The notes: generated from the sequence alone by a model not told the origin. Positions 1 through 9,252 are shown, counted from the first letter of the stretch. The stretch is DNA of 64,000 nt from Saccharospirillum sp039982735 (GCF_039982735.1 NZ_JBDWXV010000009.1:62001-126000); one strand, 5' to 3'. Numbers and translations: made by a program.

Positions 1-1
1 C

Positions 2-1057
2 AAAACCGTTATCACCGATGAGAAACGGCTACGGCAAATTCTGATCAACTTGCTTTCCAACGCCATAAAGTACACCCAGGCTGGCGGCGTTTTGCTCGAC
101 ATTCACTACCGCAACCAGGTTGCAGAGTTTGTGATCAGCGATACCGGCTCCGGTATTCCCGAGGCCGATCTGGAGCGCATCTTTGCACCGTTTGAACGCG
201 TGCGTACGGCTGAATCACCCAACCTGCCGGGCACCGGTCTTGGCCTTACCATTGTGAAACTGCTGACAGAAATAATGGGGGGGCAGTTGGGGGTGGAATC
301 AAAGCTCGGGCATGGCAGTCGCTTTACCGTCAACCTGATGCTGCCCTGGGTTACACTGTCGGATGCCGATGCCTCGCAACCCCGGCGCATTGCCGGTTAT
401 GAAGGCCGCCAGCGCACGCTGATGCTGGTCGACGACGACCCGGTTCTGCGCGGCTTGCTGTCCGATCTGCTGATCCCCCTCGGCTTCACCACCCTGGAAG
501 CCCAGGACGCCAACGCTTGCCTCGGAATGCTGAACCAGATTTCACCGGATCTGTTTTTACTCGATATCTCAATGCCCGGCATGAACGGGCTCGACCTGGC
601 GGCTACCTTGCGTGACCGGGATATTACCGCGCCGATCATCATGCTCTCGGCTGATGCCAAGGAATACCAGAGCACCGGCCATGCCACACCAGCGTACAAC
701 GATTATCTGGTTAAGCCCGTCACTAACCAAAACCTGCTCGACAAACTGGCGCACCACCTCGCACTGACCTGGACTTATCAGCTGCAGGAGCCGCCAGACA
801 CGGTGACCGCCTCAGCCGGGCGTACAACAAAGCACACCCCGCAACGCCCAAACCCCCTGGTAATACCCGATCACCCGGTGGTGCGCGAGTTGAAAGCCTT
901 TGCCGAAATCGGCTACACCAAAGGGGTTCGTGCCACACTCAAACAGCTTCGCGAGTCGGATATTATTCAGAACGATACCCTCACCTACCTTGAACACCTT
1001 ACCCGCAAACTCCAGTTTGAAACGCTGGTGCACTGCCTGGAGCTCGATACACCATGA
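2..1057 (+). CDS. Hybrid sensor histidine kinase, C-terminal part (5' end outside window)
   Basis: The reading frame is open from the window edge, so the sensor and dimerisation domains are missing. What remains starts inside the HATPase_c domain: an N-box (NLLSNAIKYT), a G1 box (DTGSGIP) and a G2 box (GTGLGLTIVK). A receiver domain follows, with acidic pocket residues in LMLVDDD, the phospho-accepting Asp in LLDISMPGMNG and the conserved Lys in YLVKPV. About 90 C-terminal residues after the receiver match no domain I recognise. The stop overlaps the start of the response regulator gene by 4 bp, so the two are probably co-translated and form one phosphorelay. Its position directly upstream of urt/ure genes suggests nitrogen or amide sensing, but this is inference; the input signal cannot be read here. 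Confidence 0.9.
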   Translation, partial: KTVITDEKRLRQILINLLSNAIKYTQAGGVLLDIHYRNQVAEFVISDTGSGIPEADLERIFAPFERVRTAESPNLPGTGLGLTIVKLLTEIMGGQLGVESKLGHGSRFTVNLMLPWVTLSDADASQPRRIAGYEGRQRTLMLVDDDPVLRGLLSDLLIPLGFTTLEAQDANACLGMLNQISPDLFLLDISMPGMNGLDLAATLRDRDITAPIIMLSADAKEYQSTGHATPAYNDYLVKPVTNQNLLDKLAHHLALTWTYQLQEPPDTVTASAGRTTKHTPQRPNPLVIPDHPVVRELKAFAEIGYTKGVRATLKQLRESDIIQNDTLTYLEHLTRKLQFETLVHCLELDTP

Positions 1058-1992
1058 ACGCTAATGCCTCTTCAGCGCCGTCCCAGGTTCATCGCCCCGA
1101 CACTCCCGACGTGGTGCTGGTGGTCGATGATTCGCCCGATGCCCTGAGTATGATTAACGACGCTCTCGAAGCCGAAGGCATGGATGTGCTGGTTGCACTG
1201 GAAGGCAAGCAGGCGCTTACCATAGCGCGACGCATCCGGCCCGACATTATTCTGCTGGATGCCGTGATGCCGGTACTCGATGGTTTCGATACCTGCACCG
1301 CGCTGAAAGCCGACCCCAATCTCTCGTCCATTCCGGTTATTTTCATGACCGGCCTGAGCGACACCAACGATGTGGTGCGCGGCCTCGAATGCGGGGGTGT
1401 CGATTACCTGACCAAGCCCATTCAACCCGGCGAACTGCTGGCTCGCATGCGCGTACATCTGAACAATGCACGCCTGACCTCAAGCGCTCAAACCGCACTC
1501 GACAGCACCGGCCAGACGCTGTTCACCGTGAATGCTGATGGCGCCATTCAATGGGCCACACCGCAAACCCATGCCCTGCTGGCCCGTGCACGAGCGGTCG
1601 AACGCTGGCAGCAAAATGAGCTCGCTTCGCAATTAAGACACTGGCTGGGCCATGGGCCCGAACCCGGCCACCAACTCACTCTGACGGGCCTTGATCATGC
1701 GTTGAGTATTCGCTTGATTGCACAGCACACCCATCAGGAAACCCTGCTCAAACTCGTCGACGAAGAGCGAGCCGCAGGCCCGGCTCTATTAAAAAACGGT
1801 CTGGGGTTGACCGAACGTGAATCCGAGGTGCTCTACTGGGTGGCCAACGGAAAATCGAACCGGGAGGCAGCACAAATATTGACGATGAGCCCGCGCACGG
1901 TAAACAAACATCTGGAGACTATTTTTCAAAAACTCGCAGTCGATAACCGGACCGCGGCGGCCGGAATTGCCCTGCGACAATTGGCCGAATGA
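1054..1992 (+). CDS. Two-component response regulator, receiver plus LuxR-type HTH
   Basis: This 312-residue protein has an N-terminal receiver domain (DD pair in VLVVDDS, phospho-acceptor Asp in ILLDAVMP, Lys in LTKPI), a roughly 100-residue middle segment without a clear assignment, and a C-terminal LuxR/GerE helix-turn-helix (GLTERESEVLYWVANGKSN, then SPRTVNKHLETIFQKL). It starts inside the stop codon of the upstream hybrid kinase (ATGA overlap), marking it as the cognate DNA-binding output. Candidate targets are the genes just downstream, but I could not identify a binding site in the 254-bp spacer that follows. Domain calls are secure; the regulon is inference. Confidence 0.93.
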   Translation: MNANASSAPSQVHRPDTPDVVLVVDDSPDALSMINDALEAEGMDVLVALEGKQALTIARRIRPDIILLDAVMPVLDGFDTCTALKADPNLSSIPVIFMTGLSDTNDVVRGLECGGVDYLTKPIQPGELLARMRVHLNNARLTSSAQTALDSTGQTLFTVNADGAIQWATPQTHALLARARAVERWQQNELASQLRHWLGHGPEPGHQLTLTGLDHALSIRLIAQHTHQETLLKLVDEERAAGPALLKNGLGLTERESEVLYWVANGKSNREAAQILTMSPRTVNKHLETIFQKLAVDNRTAAAGIALRQLAE

Positions 1993-2246
1993 TGGGTTCA
2001 TGTCGGCCGATCTGCGCCGTCATTTTTCTGACAATACACGCCGTAAGCAACAAAATACTGGCGGCCACAGATTCAACCAACGCAGCTAAGTTGCTGTGTT
2101 TTAAGCATAAACAGAGTTTGGCACAGCAATCGCATAGAGCGCCAGCACGGTACCGAAGGTGCCACGTCAATTGACTGACTGCTGGAGTGATGTTCGCCGA
2201 ACCGCCCACTCCGACGCTGACTAACCGTTAAACGGAGTAGAAAAAA

Positions 2247-3362
2247 ATGAACGCCGCACCCGCTCTCAGTATGGAACACGACGCCCTGTTTCGTGATACA
2301 ACCCTCGGCTTTTACCTCGATGACAAAGCCGACCCGATCTTCCACCTTGGTACTGTGACTCACCTTGAAGCCGACGCCCCTCTGGAAAACCCTTCGCCTT
2401 ATCGCCTCTATACGGTCCTTCAGGGTCGCTTGGGTCACGCGGCGGCCTGGCACGGTCCCGGCAATCATTTTATGGCTGCACTGTCCGACGGTCAGCCACC
2501 CCTGACGGCCCTGGGTGACACGGTTATTTTGTGGCACCTGGATCTGGCCAGCGATGCCTGGCAGGCACCGGCGGCCATGCCACTGCGACGTGCAATGACG
2601 CTGGCCATGCTGGCCGCCGATGCCGCCTACAAATCCGTTGCGCCGGTACCCGATGCGCAATTGCCAGATAAGACGACGCTGTGCGATTACCAGCACCCTG
2701 CCATTCAAAAGTGCGCCCGGGAACTCAAAGGTCGCACACCCGCCGAAACGGCTCGCAACATTTTTTATTTTGTTCAGGCCATTCCCTACCGCTTCGGCAC
2801 CTGGCAGGAAACCGCGTCTACGACCCTGGCCAAAGGCGTGGGCATGTGTACCACCAAAGCCAACTTGCAAGTGGCCCTGTGCCGCGCCAGCAACATTGAA
2901 GCCGGCTTCATCGAAGCACCGCTGGAGCTGAGTGTGCTGGGCATCATTATGCCGCCGAGCTGGCGCTTGCTGATGCGCTCGTCGTTCAAACATTATTACG
3001 CCGCGATGAAGATAAACGGCCGCTGGCATTCTGCCGATGCGACCTTCAACGACGACGTCTGCGATGCCTTTGTAGAAGCCAACCCGGAGTTCGCCCAACT
3101 GGTGCCGGTTACCTTTGCTGACGGCTTCCCGTACAGCCCCTCAGCCTTGATGAACCAGACCGACCCCTTCCTGAGAGACGAAGAAGTGCTGACGAATCTC
3201 GAAGAAGAAATGAGCAAAAAAAGCCGATTTTCTATGCAACATTTCGAAGCCCTGAACACCAGCCTCGACCGCATTCAGTCGGTTTACATGCCGTTGGTTA
3301 ACCAGGCACAGCAGCAGTTCCAGCCGGTTCAGACTGCCCGCCGCGAGGAGTTGGTGGCATGA
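2247..3362 (+). CDS. Transglutaminase-like cysteine protein, partner of the CoaBC-like gene
   Basis: A 371-residue protein with a transglutaminase-core motif set in its second half: the candidate catalytic Cys lies in KGVGMCTTKANL, the His in FKHYYAAMKI and the Asp in WHSADATFNDD, in the usual Cys-His-Asp order. The first half (about 150 residues) is unassigned, and there is no signal peptide, so it is probably cytoplasmic. The start follows GGAG at 2234-2237. Its stop overlaps the next start by 4 bp, so it is translationally coupled to a CoaBC-like flavoprotein. Bacterial proteins of this fold include proteases and amidases acting on peptide or amide bonds; the substrate here is unknown. Location between a two-component system and the urea transporter hints at nitrogen metabolism. 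Confidence 0.75.
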   Translation: MNAAPALSMEHDALFRDTTLGFYLDDKADPIFHLGTVTHLEADAPLENPSPYRLYTVLQGRLGHAAAWHGPGNHFMAALSDGQPPLTALGDTVILWHLDLASDAWQAPAAMPLRRAMTLAMLAADAAYKSVAPVPDAQLPDKTTLCDYQHPAIQKCARELKGRTPAETARNIFYFVQAIPYRFGTWQETASTTLAKGVGMCTTKANLQVALCRASNIEAGFIEAPLELSVLGIIMPPSWRLLMRSSFKHYYAAMKINGRWHSADATFNDDVCDAFVEANPEFAQLVPVTFADGFPYSPSALMNQTDPFLRDEEVLTNLEEEMSKKSRFSMQHFEALNTSLDRIQSVYMPLVNQAQQQFQPVQTARREELVA

Positions 3363-4630
3363 CCTCAAGACCCACCGCCGCTGGCCTGTTTGACTGGAAT
3401 TTCCAGGCTCCAACGCCGAGCGACATGGGCGACCACGATGTGCCGGTGATCTCCAATCGCCTTGCCGGCAAGCGCGTCGCCCTGCTGGTTACCGGCGGCA
3501 TTGCCGCCATGAAAACCCCGCAAATTGCGCGTGGTTTGCGCCGGCATGGCGCCGAGGTCGTCGCCTTCGCATCGGACGACGCTCTGCGCTATGTGGCCCG
3601 GGAGGCCCTGGAATGGGCCACCTGCTCACCCGTGGTCAGCACCCTGACCTGGGCGGCGGAACATTTATCCGACAACGCCCCTTTCGATGCTTACCTGGTG
3701 GCTCCGGCCACCCACAACACCATTGCCAAAATGGCCAACGGCATCGCCGATACCGTCATTACGTCGGCACTGGCATCGGCACTGGGCCGAATGGAACAGG
3801 GCCACACCAAGATCCTGATCGCCCCGACCATGCACGGCACCCTGCACAACAGTGTACTGGTTGAGAACGCCCGTAAACTCAGCAACCTTGGTGTGCATTT
3901 TGTTGCCCCGCGCGACGGTTACGGCAAACACAACCTGCCGGATACCGATGTGCTTTGCACCAGCGTCGGCCGCATTCTGAGCGAATCTCCGTTGCGAAAT
4001 AAGTCCATCATGGTTACCGCTGGCCCTACCCCGGTACCGATCGACGGCGTTCGCAGAATCGTCAACCGCTTCCGTGGCCGCCTCGGCGCTGCCATTGCCG
4101 AAGAGCTCATCTGGCGCGGTGCCGATGCCGAACTCATCCTCGGCGACGGTGCCTGGCGACCAAAGACAACCCTGCCACTGACCATCACCCGCACCTTCGA
4201 TGAGTACCGCGACACCGTCGTAGACCGTGCCCGGTCGGGCCTCTTTGCCGGTGTATTTTCAGCCGGTGTGGCCGACTATCGGCCCGCCGAAGCGGTGCAG
4301 GGAAAAATCACCTCTGGCCAGGCCAGCCTGCCACTCAACCTGGTACCGACTGAAAAAGTCATCGACCTGGCCTGCGAAGCGGCCCAGTCAATGCGCTGCA
4401 TTGCGTTCAAGTATCTGGAACAGGTGACCGAAGAAGAGCTCATCAACGTCGCCTCCAAACGCCTGAATCACGCCAGCCTGGTCGTCGCCACACGCGGTGA
4501 AGACACCCAAGGCAAGGAGCAACGCGCCCTAATGGTCACCAAAGCAGGCGTCACCCCAGTCGAAGGCAAATACCAAATTGCCGCCGCCATAGCGGACCAC
4601 CTGGAGACCCTGGCCTCGGAGGTAAAATAG
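3359..4630 (+). CDS. CoaBC/Dfp-like flavoprotein, divergent paralogue
   Basis: The 423-residue protein has the two-domain layout of CoaBC (phosphopantothenoylcysteine decarboxylase/synthetase). The N-terminal flavoprotein half has VTGGIAAMK and a variant of the PASANT motif (APATHNTIAKMANGIADT). The C-terminal CoaB-like half has VTAGPTPVPIDGVR, then FSAGVADYRP and GKI. It departs from ordinary CoaBC at key places: the usual P-x-MN-x-x-M-W substrate motif reads APTMHGTLHNS, and the SSGKMG-type loop after VR-x-I-x-N reads RFRGRLG. A housekeeping CoaBC would normally sit beside dut or radC; this copy is instead coupled to a transglutaminase-like gene before urtA. It probably acts on a different thiol or peptide-like substrate. 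Fold is well supported, function unknown. Confidence 0.75.
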   Translation: MTSRPTAAGLFDWNFQAPTPSDMGDHDVPVISNRLAGKRVALLVTGGIAAMKTPQIARGLRRHGAEVVAFASDDALRYVAREALEWATCSPVVSTLTWAAEHLSDNAPFDAYLVAPATHNTIAKMANGIADTVITSALASALGRMEQGHTKILIAPTMHGTLHNSVLVENARKLSNLGVHFVAPRDGYGKHNLPDTDVLCTSVGRILSESPLRNKSIMVTAGPTPVPIDGVRRIVNRFRGRLGAAIAEELIWRGADAELILGDGAWRPKTTLPLTITRTFDEYRDTVVDRARSGLFAGVFSAGVADYRPAEAVQGKITSGQASLPLNLVPTEKVIDLACEAAQSMRCIAFKYLEQVTEEELINVASKRLNHASLVVATRGEDTQGKEQRALMVTKAGVTPVEGKYQIAAAIADHLETLASEVK

Positions 4631-4659
4631 ACGCTATTGCCATGAGCCCGCGACGACTA

Positions 4660-4752
4660 CCGGTAGTCCCTCTGCGGGGTCGGCGTAAATCCATCCATGG
4701 AGCCTAGACCGCAACATCCATGTTGCGGACTCCCCCGCAGAGGGACTACCGG
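4660..4752 (-). repeat. GGA-hairpin palindromic repeat, copy 1 (type A, minus orientation)
   Basis: The outer arms 4660-4679 and 4733-4752 are perfect 20-bp inverted repeats. Between them, read on the minus strand, lie hairpin 1 (CCGCAAC-ATGGAT-GTTGCGG, plus-strand 4709-4728) and hairpin 2 (GGC-TCC-ATGGAT-GGA, then TTTAC, then GCC). The core is nearly identical to copy 4 near 42.3 kb, but the outer arms have a different sequence. It lies 29 bp after the CoaBC-like gene. Its GGA strand runs against the flanking genes, so no gene seen here would transcribe it in the GGA-displaying sense. Confidence 0.9.
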
Positions 4753-4809
4753 CACTCGACGCTCGCAATGTGCTTACCCCAAACCTTAAAATAGAAACCA
4801 ACCTACCAA

Positions 4810-4916
4810 GGTTCCGGCCGGGTTCGTCTTCAACAGCGAGCATGGAAGCTCGCGGTAGGTCTTGGGCACAGGTATGTGCCTGCAAGACCGGGTGGAAGGC
4901 GAACGCGGCCGGAGCC
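4810..4916 (+). repeat. Second palindromic element with a GGA hairpin (type C)
   Basis: Arms 4810-4830 and 4896-4916 pair over 21 positions with two G-U pairs and one mismatch when read as plus-strand RNA. Inside are GCGAGC-ATGGAA-GCTCGC (4836-4853), giving an A-T-GGA loop, and a long hairpin at 4858-4889 (GGTCTTG paired with CAAGACC around GGCACA-GGTA-TGTGCC). The overall plan resembles the type A/B repeats (variable clamp, two inner hairpins), but the core sequence is different and only one loop has GGA. It ends about 208 bp before the urtA start. With copy 1 it fills most of the 494-bp gene-free spacer 4631-5124; I see no clear promoter in the rest. Confidence 0.7.
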
Positions 4917-5124
4917 GACACGCGGCTGAAACTGAGTTCAACGGTCGACCACAGAACCTACGACTGGCACCACAGAAAAAGTAATCTCTCACTGTCCATA
5001 CGTTAAATGACGTAGGGGCCACCGCCATCCTCCCCATACCGCCTGGCACCCCGCTGTTCAACAATCGATCGTGCTGACACACCGTCATCGATCTGATTCG
5101 AACACACACCAGGGGGAAGACAGC

Positions 5125-6411
5125 ATGACACTCAAACCCATACTTCAGGGCCTCAGCTTTGCTGTGGCGTCCACCGTATTGAGCACTGCCGCCATCGCGG
5201 AAGACCCGATTAAAGTCGGCGTACTGCATTCACTGTCCGGCACCATGGCGATCAGTGAAACCACGTTGAAAGACACCGTTTTGATGATGGTGGAACAACA
5301 GAACGAAGCCGGTGGCCTGCTCGGCCGTCCGCTGGAAGCCGTTGTTGTAGACCCGGCCTCCAACTGGCCTCTGTTCGCTGAAAAAGCCCGGGAACTGCTG
5401 ACGCAAGAAGAAGTCGATGTAATTTTCGGCAGCTGGACGTCGGTATCGCGCAAATCCGTATTGCCCGTGCTCGAAGAGCTGAACGGCCTGATGTTTTACC
5501 CGGTTCAGTATGAAGGCGAAGAGTCGTCCAAAAACGTTTTCTACACCGGCGCTGCACCCAACCAGCAGGCGATTCCTGCGGTTGACTACCTGCGCAACGA
5601 GCTGGGTGTAGAGCGCTGGGTACTGGCGGGAACCGACTACGTGTACCCGCGCACGACCAACAAGATTCTGGAAGCCTACCTGATGGATCTGGGTGTGGCC
5701 GAAGAAGACATCATGATCAACTACACGCCGTTTTCGCACTCAGACTGGCAGTCGATTGTCTCCGACATTAAAACCTTCGGCAGTGCCGGTAAAAAGACCG
5801 CCGTGGTTTCCACCATCAACGGTGATGCCAACGTCCCGTTCTACAAGGAACTGGGCAACCAGGGTGTGTCGTCTGCCGACATCCCGGTGATCGCCTTCTC
5901 CGTAGGTGAGGAGGAACTCTCCGGTTTCGACACCAGCCCATTGGTTGGACACCTGGCAGCCTGGAACTACTTCCAGAGTGTGGATGCCGATGTGAACTAC
6001 GACTTTATCGACATGTGGCACGCCTACATTGGCGATGAAGACCGTGTCACCAATGACCCGATGGAAGCGACTTACATCGGCTTCAAAATGTGGGTTCAAG
6101 CGGTCGAACAGGCAGGCACTACCGATGTCGACGCCGTTGAACAAGCGATGATTGGCCAAACCGTTGCCAACCTGTCTGGCGGCACGGCAGTCATGAACAG
6201 GAACCACCACCTGAGCAAGCCGGTTCTGATCGGTGAAATTCAGGATGACGGTCAGTTCGAGATTGTCTGGCAGACCGCTGGCGTCGTACCGGGTGATGCC
6301 TGGTCCGATTACCTGCCCGGGTCGAAAATGCTACTGGCTGACTGGTCCGCTCCGTTGAAGTGTGGCAATTACAACACCGAAACCGGCACCTGCTCCGGCA
6401 CCGTGTACTGA
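5125..6411 (+). CDS. urtA: Urea ABC transporter, periplasmic urea-binding protein UrtA
   Basis: A type-1 periplasmic binding protein of the amide/urea class, 428 residues from the chosen start. The start at 5125 is preceded by AGGGGGAAG (5111-5119) and gives a normal signal peptide ending near STAAIAEDP; an in-frame start at 5071 would put a long tail before it. IKVGVLHSLSGTMA, FGSWTSVSRKSVLPV and LMFYPVQYEGEE are typical of UrtA/FmdD. It delivers urea to the UrtBC permease. It is followed by an intrinsic terminator and then urtB, which would let the binding protein be made in excess over the membrane parts. The long leader holds two palindromic elements. Confidence 0.96.
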   Translation: MTLKPILQGLSFAVASTVLSTAAIAEDPIKVGVLHSLSGTMAISETTLKDTVLMMVEQQNEAGGLLGRPLEAVVVDPASNWPLFAEKARELLTQEEVDVIFGSWTSVSRKSVLPVLEELNGLMFYPVQYEGEESSKNVFYTGAAPNQQAIPAVDYLRNELGVERWVLAGTDYVYPRTTNKILEAYLMDLGVAEEDIMINYTPFSHSDWQSIVSDIKTFGSAGKKTAVVSTINGDANVPFYKELGNQGVSSADIPVIAFSVGEEELSGFDTSPLVGHLAAWNYFQSVDADVNYDFIDMWHAYIGDEDRVTNDPMEATYIGFKMWVQAVEQAGTTDVDAVEQAMIGQTVANLSGGTAVMNRNHHLSKPVLIGEIQDDGQFEIVWQTAGVVPGDAWSDYLPGSKMLLADWSAPLKCGNYNTETGTCSGTVY

Positions 6412-6433
6412 GGCTTAGACCAACTCTCCCTTG

Positions 6434-6460
6434 GGGCGGTTCTGCCGCCCTTCTTTTATT
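6434..6460 (+). terminator. Intrinsic terminator/attenuator between urtA and urtB
   Basis: GGGCGG (6434-6439), loop TTCTG and CCGCCC (6445-6450) form a 6-bp GC stem, followed by TTCTTTTATT. It lies 22 bp after the urtA stop and 30 bp before the urtB start, so partial read-through would lower urtB-E expression relative to urtA. Confidence 0.8.
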
Positions 6461-6490
6461 GCACTTTATTGATTGCCTGCGGAGGATGCC

Positions 6491-8098
6491 GTGAAACAAG
6501 CCTTGCTGATGTTCGGGTGCTGGCTGGCGTTGTGGTCGACCCCGACGATGGCCGAAACCGATACCACCTCGTCGTATGACGATTTGTTGATAGCGCTGAC
6601 CGAGGCCGACCTCAACACCACCCAACCCATACTGGAAAAAATAGAGGCGACCGGTCACCCGCAGGTTCTGTCACTCTTTCAAACCTTACTGGATGGCAAT
6701 CTGCACTTTCGCAAAGCCGACCAGGTATTACTCTCCATTGTCGATGTCAACGGCACCGACCAGTACACCGAATTTCAAAGCGGCACCGCGATTGAGCCCT
6801 TGGGGCGGCGCGATGTCAGCAAGATACGCGTAAACAATAATCTGCGAAACTTCCTAAGCAGCGCGATAGGCCGACTGCAACTTCGCAGTTCAGAGCCCGA
6901 CTTGCGCAGCGCGGCTGTTTTATCTTTGCTGACAAAACTGGATGCTGCAACCGCTGACGACCTGGCCGAGCTGCGCCGCGAAGAATCCAACCGTACCGTG
7001 CTGTCATCCATTGACCTGGCACTGGCGATGTACAGTGCACGATCAGCCAACACAGTCGCGGCTCAAATCACCGCCATCGATACGCTGTCGGATCGCCTGC
7101 AACCGGAAGCGCGCAACCTGCTGTTCGATCTGGAACGCAATGCCGACAACCCCGCCGTGCGCGAAGCCGCTACCGCCGCCCTGAAAAAAATAGACGGTAA
7201 GGTGACGTTCTATGGCTACGTCGACCAGCTGTTCTTCGGGCTTAGCCTGGGCTCAGTACTGCTGCTCGCCGCCATTGGGCTGGCCATCACCTTCGGTGTG
7301 ATGGGTGTCATCAATATGGCCCATGGTGAAATGCTGATGCTCGGTGCTTACACCACCTACGTGGTTCAGCTTCTGATGCCGGGCTTCATCAACTACTCAC
7401 TCTGGGTCGCCATACCGGCCGCCTTTATCGTCGCGGGGCTGTTCGGCATTCTGATCGAACGCTGCGTTATTCGTTTCTTGCACGGCCGGCCTCTGGAAAC
7501 GCTGCTCGCCACCTTTGGTATCAGCCTGATTCTGCAGCAACTAGTCCGCACCGTGTTTTCGCCACTGAATCGTCGCGTCGCTGCACCGGACTGGATGAGT
7601 GGTTCACTGGAAATCAACCCGGTGTTGTCACTGACCTATAACCGGTTAACCATTCTGATTTTTGCGCTGATTGTGTTTATCGCCCTGCTGGTGATCATGA
7701 AGAAAACCGCCCTCGGTTTATACGTGCGCGCTGTATCGCAGAATCGGGACATGGCCAAGGCCATGGGCATTAAAACCGACCGGGTCGATGCCCTGACCTT
7801 TGGTTTGGGCTCGGGCATTGCGGGCATCGGTGGCGTTGCGCTGAGCCAACTAACTAACGTAGGGCCCAACCTCGGCCAGGCTTACATCATTGATTCGTTT
7901 ATGGTTGTGGTATTCGGCGGAGTCGGCAATTTACTGGGTACGTTAGTCGCTGCCTTTACGCTTGGCATCGCCAACAAGTTTCTGGAACCGGTTACCGGTA
8001 CGGTACTGGCCAGTATTCTGGTGCTGGTGTTCATCATCCTGTTTATTCAGAAGCGCCCCAAGGGGCTGTTCCCGCAACGCGGGAGGGCTGCTGAATGA
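6491..8098 (+). CDS. urtB: Urea ABC transporter permease UrtB
   Basis: A branched-chain-amino-acid-type permease. I chose the GTG at 6491 because GGAGG at 6481-6485 sits five bases before it; the longer frame begins at a TTG at 6473. The product is 535 residues: a signal-like N-terminus (LLMFGCWLALWSTPTMAE), a periplasmic-looking helical region of about 220 residues, then the LivH-like membrane domain starting near GYVDQLFFGLSLGSVLLLAAIGLAITFG with several membrane segments. The long N-terminal extension is typical of proteobacterial UrtB. The next gene overlaps by 4 bp. Confidence 0.96.
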   Translation: MKQALLMFGCWLALWSTPTMAETDTTSSYDDLLIALTEADLNTTQPILEKIEATGHPQVLSLFQTLLDGNLHFRKADQVLLSIVDVNGTDQYTEFQSGTAIEPLGRRDVSKIRVNNNLRNFLSSAIGRLQLRSSEPDLRSAAVLSLLTKLDAATADDLAELRREESNRTVLSSIDLALAMYSARSANTVAAQITAIDTLSDRLQPEARNLLFDLERNADNPAVREAATAALKKIDGKVTFYGYVDQLFFGLSLGSVLLLAAIGLAITFGVMGVINMAHGEMLMLGAYTTYVVQLLMPGFINYSLWVAIPAAFIVAGLFGILIERCVIRFLHGRPLETLLATFGISLILQQLVRTVFSPLNRRVAAPDWMSGSLEINPVLSLTYNRLTILIFALIVFIALLVIMKKTALGLYVRAVSQNRDMAKAMGIKTDRVDALTFGLGSGIAGIGGVALSQLTNVGPNLGQAYIIDSFMVVVFGGVGNLLGTLVAAFTLGIANKFLEPVTGTVLASILVLVFIILFIQKRPKGLFPQRGRAAE

Positions 8099-9252
8099 GC
8101 TTGCTGACTACATTTCTGTCGCGCCGGAACAGCCTCGGTAGCCCAGTACTGCCCTTTGTCACCGTACTCATGTCGCTGACAGTATTAGCAACAATTGGCA
8201 ACTTGTGGATACCGGCCGACTCTGTATTTCACGTGTCAACTTACACCATCACCCTACTCGGCAAATACCTGAGCTTCGCGATGCTTGCATTGGCGGTCGA
8301 TATTGTTTGGGGCTATTGCGGCATTCTAAGTCTTGGTCATGGCGCCTTCTTTGCACTGGGCGGTTACGCCATGGGCATGTACCTGATGCGCCAGATTGGC
8401 AGTCGCGGTGTTTATGGCGACCCAATCCTGCCTGACTTTATGGTGTTTCTGGACTGGGATGTTTTGCCCTGGTACTGGCTCGGCATGGACCAGTTCTGGT
8501 TTGCCATGCTAATGGTCTTACTGGTACCGGGCATGCTCGCCTTTGTGTTTGGCTGGCTCGCCTTCCATTCCCGAGTTACCGGTGTATACCTGTCGATCAT
8601 CACCCAGGCGCTTACTTACGCACTGATGCTGGCTTTCTTTCGCAACGAAATGGGCTTTGGCGGCAACAACGGACTTACGGACTTTAAAGACCTGCTTGGC
8701 TTCAGTTTGCAGGCCGACACCACCCGGGTTGCGCTGTTGCTGTGCACAGCCGGGCTTCTGGCCGCCATTTTTATGCTCAGCCACTGGGTGCTGAAGTCTC
8801 GATTTGGCAAGGTGATCGAAGCGATTCGCGATGGCGAGCCCCGTGTTCGTTTTCTGGGTTACCGGACCGACCGCTACAAGGTCGCGCTGTTCGTCTATTC
8901 CGCCATGATCGCTGGTATCGCCGGTGCCCTCTATGTGCCTCAGGTCGGCATCATCAACCCGGGTGAGTTTGCGCCACTGAACTCCATCGAAATCGTCGTC
9001 TGGGTAGCCGTGGGTGGCCGGGGTACTTTGTACGGTGCCGTCATCGGCGCTCTTCTGGTTAACTACGCCAAAACCCGCTTTACCGCCCTCATGCCAGATG
9101 GCTGGCTGTTCATGCTCGGTGCACTTTTTGTTCTGGTTACCCTGTTTCTGCCCAAAGGCCTGGCCGGTGTCTACGGCCAGTTAGCCACTTCATGGAAACG
9201 CAGCCGGAGCAGTGATGAGCCCCCGCAACACAACCAGGAGGCCACCTCATGA
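8095..9252 (+). CDS. urtC: Urea ABC transporter permease UrtC
   Basis: LivM-like second permease subunit of 385 residues with about ten hydrophobic segments, including the characteristic ALAVDIVWGYCGILSLGHG near residue 60 and the coupling-helix region with EAIRDGEPRVRFLGY. It forms the inner-membrane channel with UrtB. It starts within the urtB stop (ATGA) and its own stop overlaps urtD by 4 bp, so urtB-C-D-E are translationally coupled. The last 20 residues are charged and probably cytoplasmic. Confidence 0.96.
   Translation: MSLLTTFLSRRNSLGSPVLPFVTVLMSLTVLATIGNLWIPADSVFHVSTYTITLLGKYLSFAMLALAVDIVWGYCGILSLGHGAFFALGGYAMGMYLMRQIGSRGVYGDPILPDFMVFLDWDVLPWYWLGMDQFWFAMLMVLLVPGMLAFVFGWLAFHSRVTGVYLSIITQALTYALMLAFFRNEMGFGGNNGLTDFKDLLGFSLQADTTRVALLLCTAGLLAAIFMLSHWVLKSRFGKVIEAIRDGEPRVRFLGYRTDRYKVALFVYSAMIAGIAGALYVPQVGIINPGEFAPLNSIEIVVWVAVGGRGTLYGAVIGALLVNYAKTRFTALMPDGWLFMLGALFVLVTLFLPKGLAGVYGQLATSWKRSRSSDEPPQHNQEATS

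Noticed and set aside
2073..3098. 341-codon minus-strand frame opposite the transglutaminase-like gene
   Set aside because: It is antisense to a well-supported gene, matches no family, and is rich in His, Gly and Arg as expected from the complement of GC-rich codons.
5044..5059. Possible sigma-54 promoter (TGGCACC) before urtA
   Set aside because: The -12 element would have to read TTGC at 5055-5058, but it reads TGTT.
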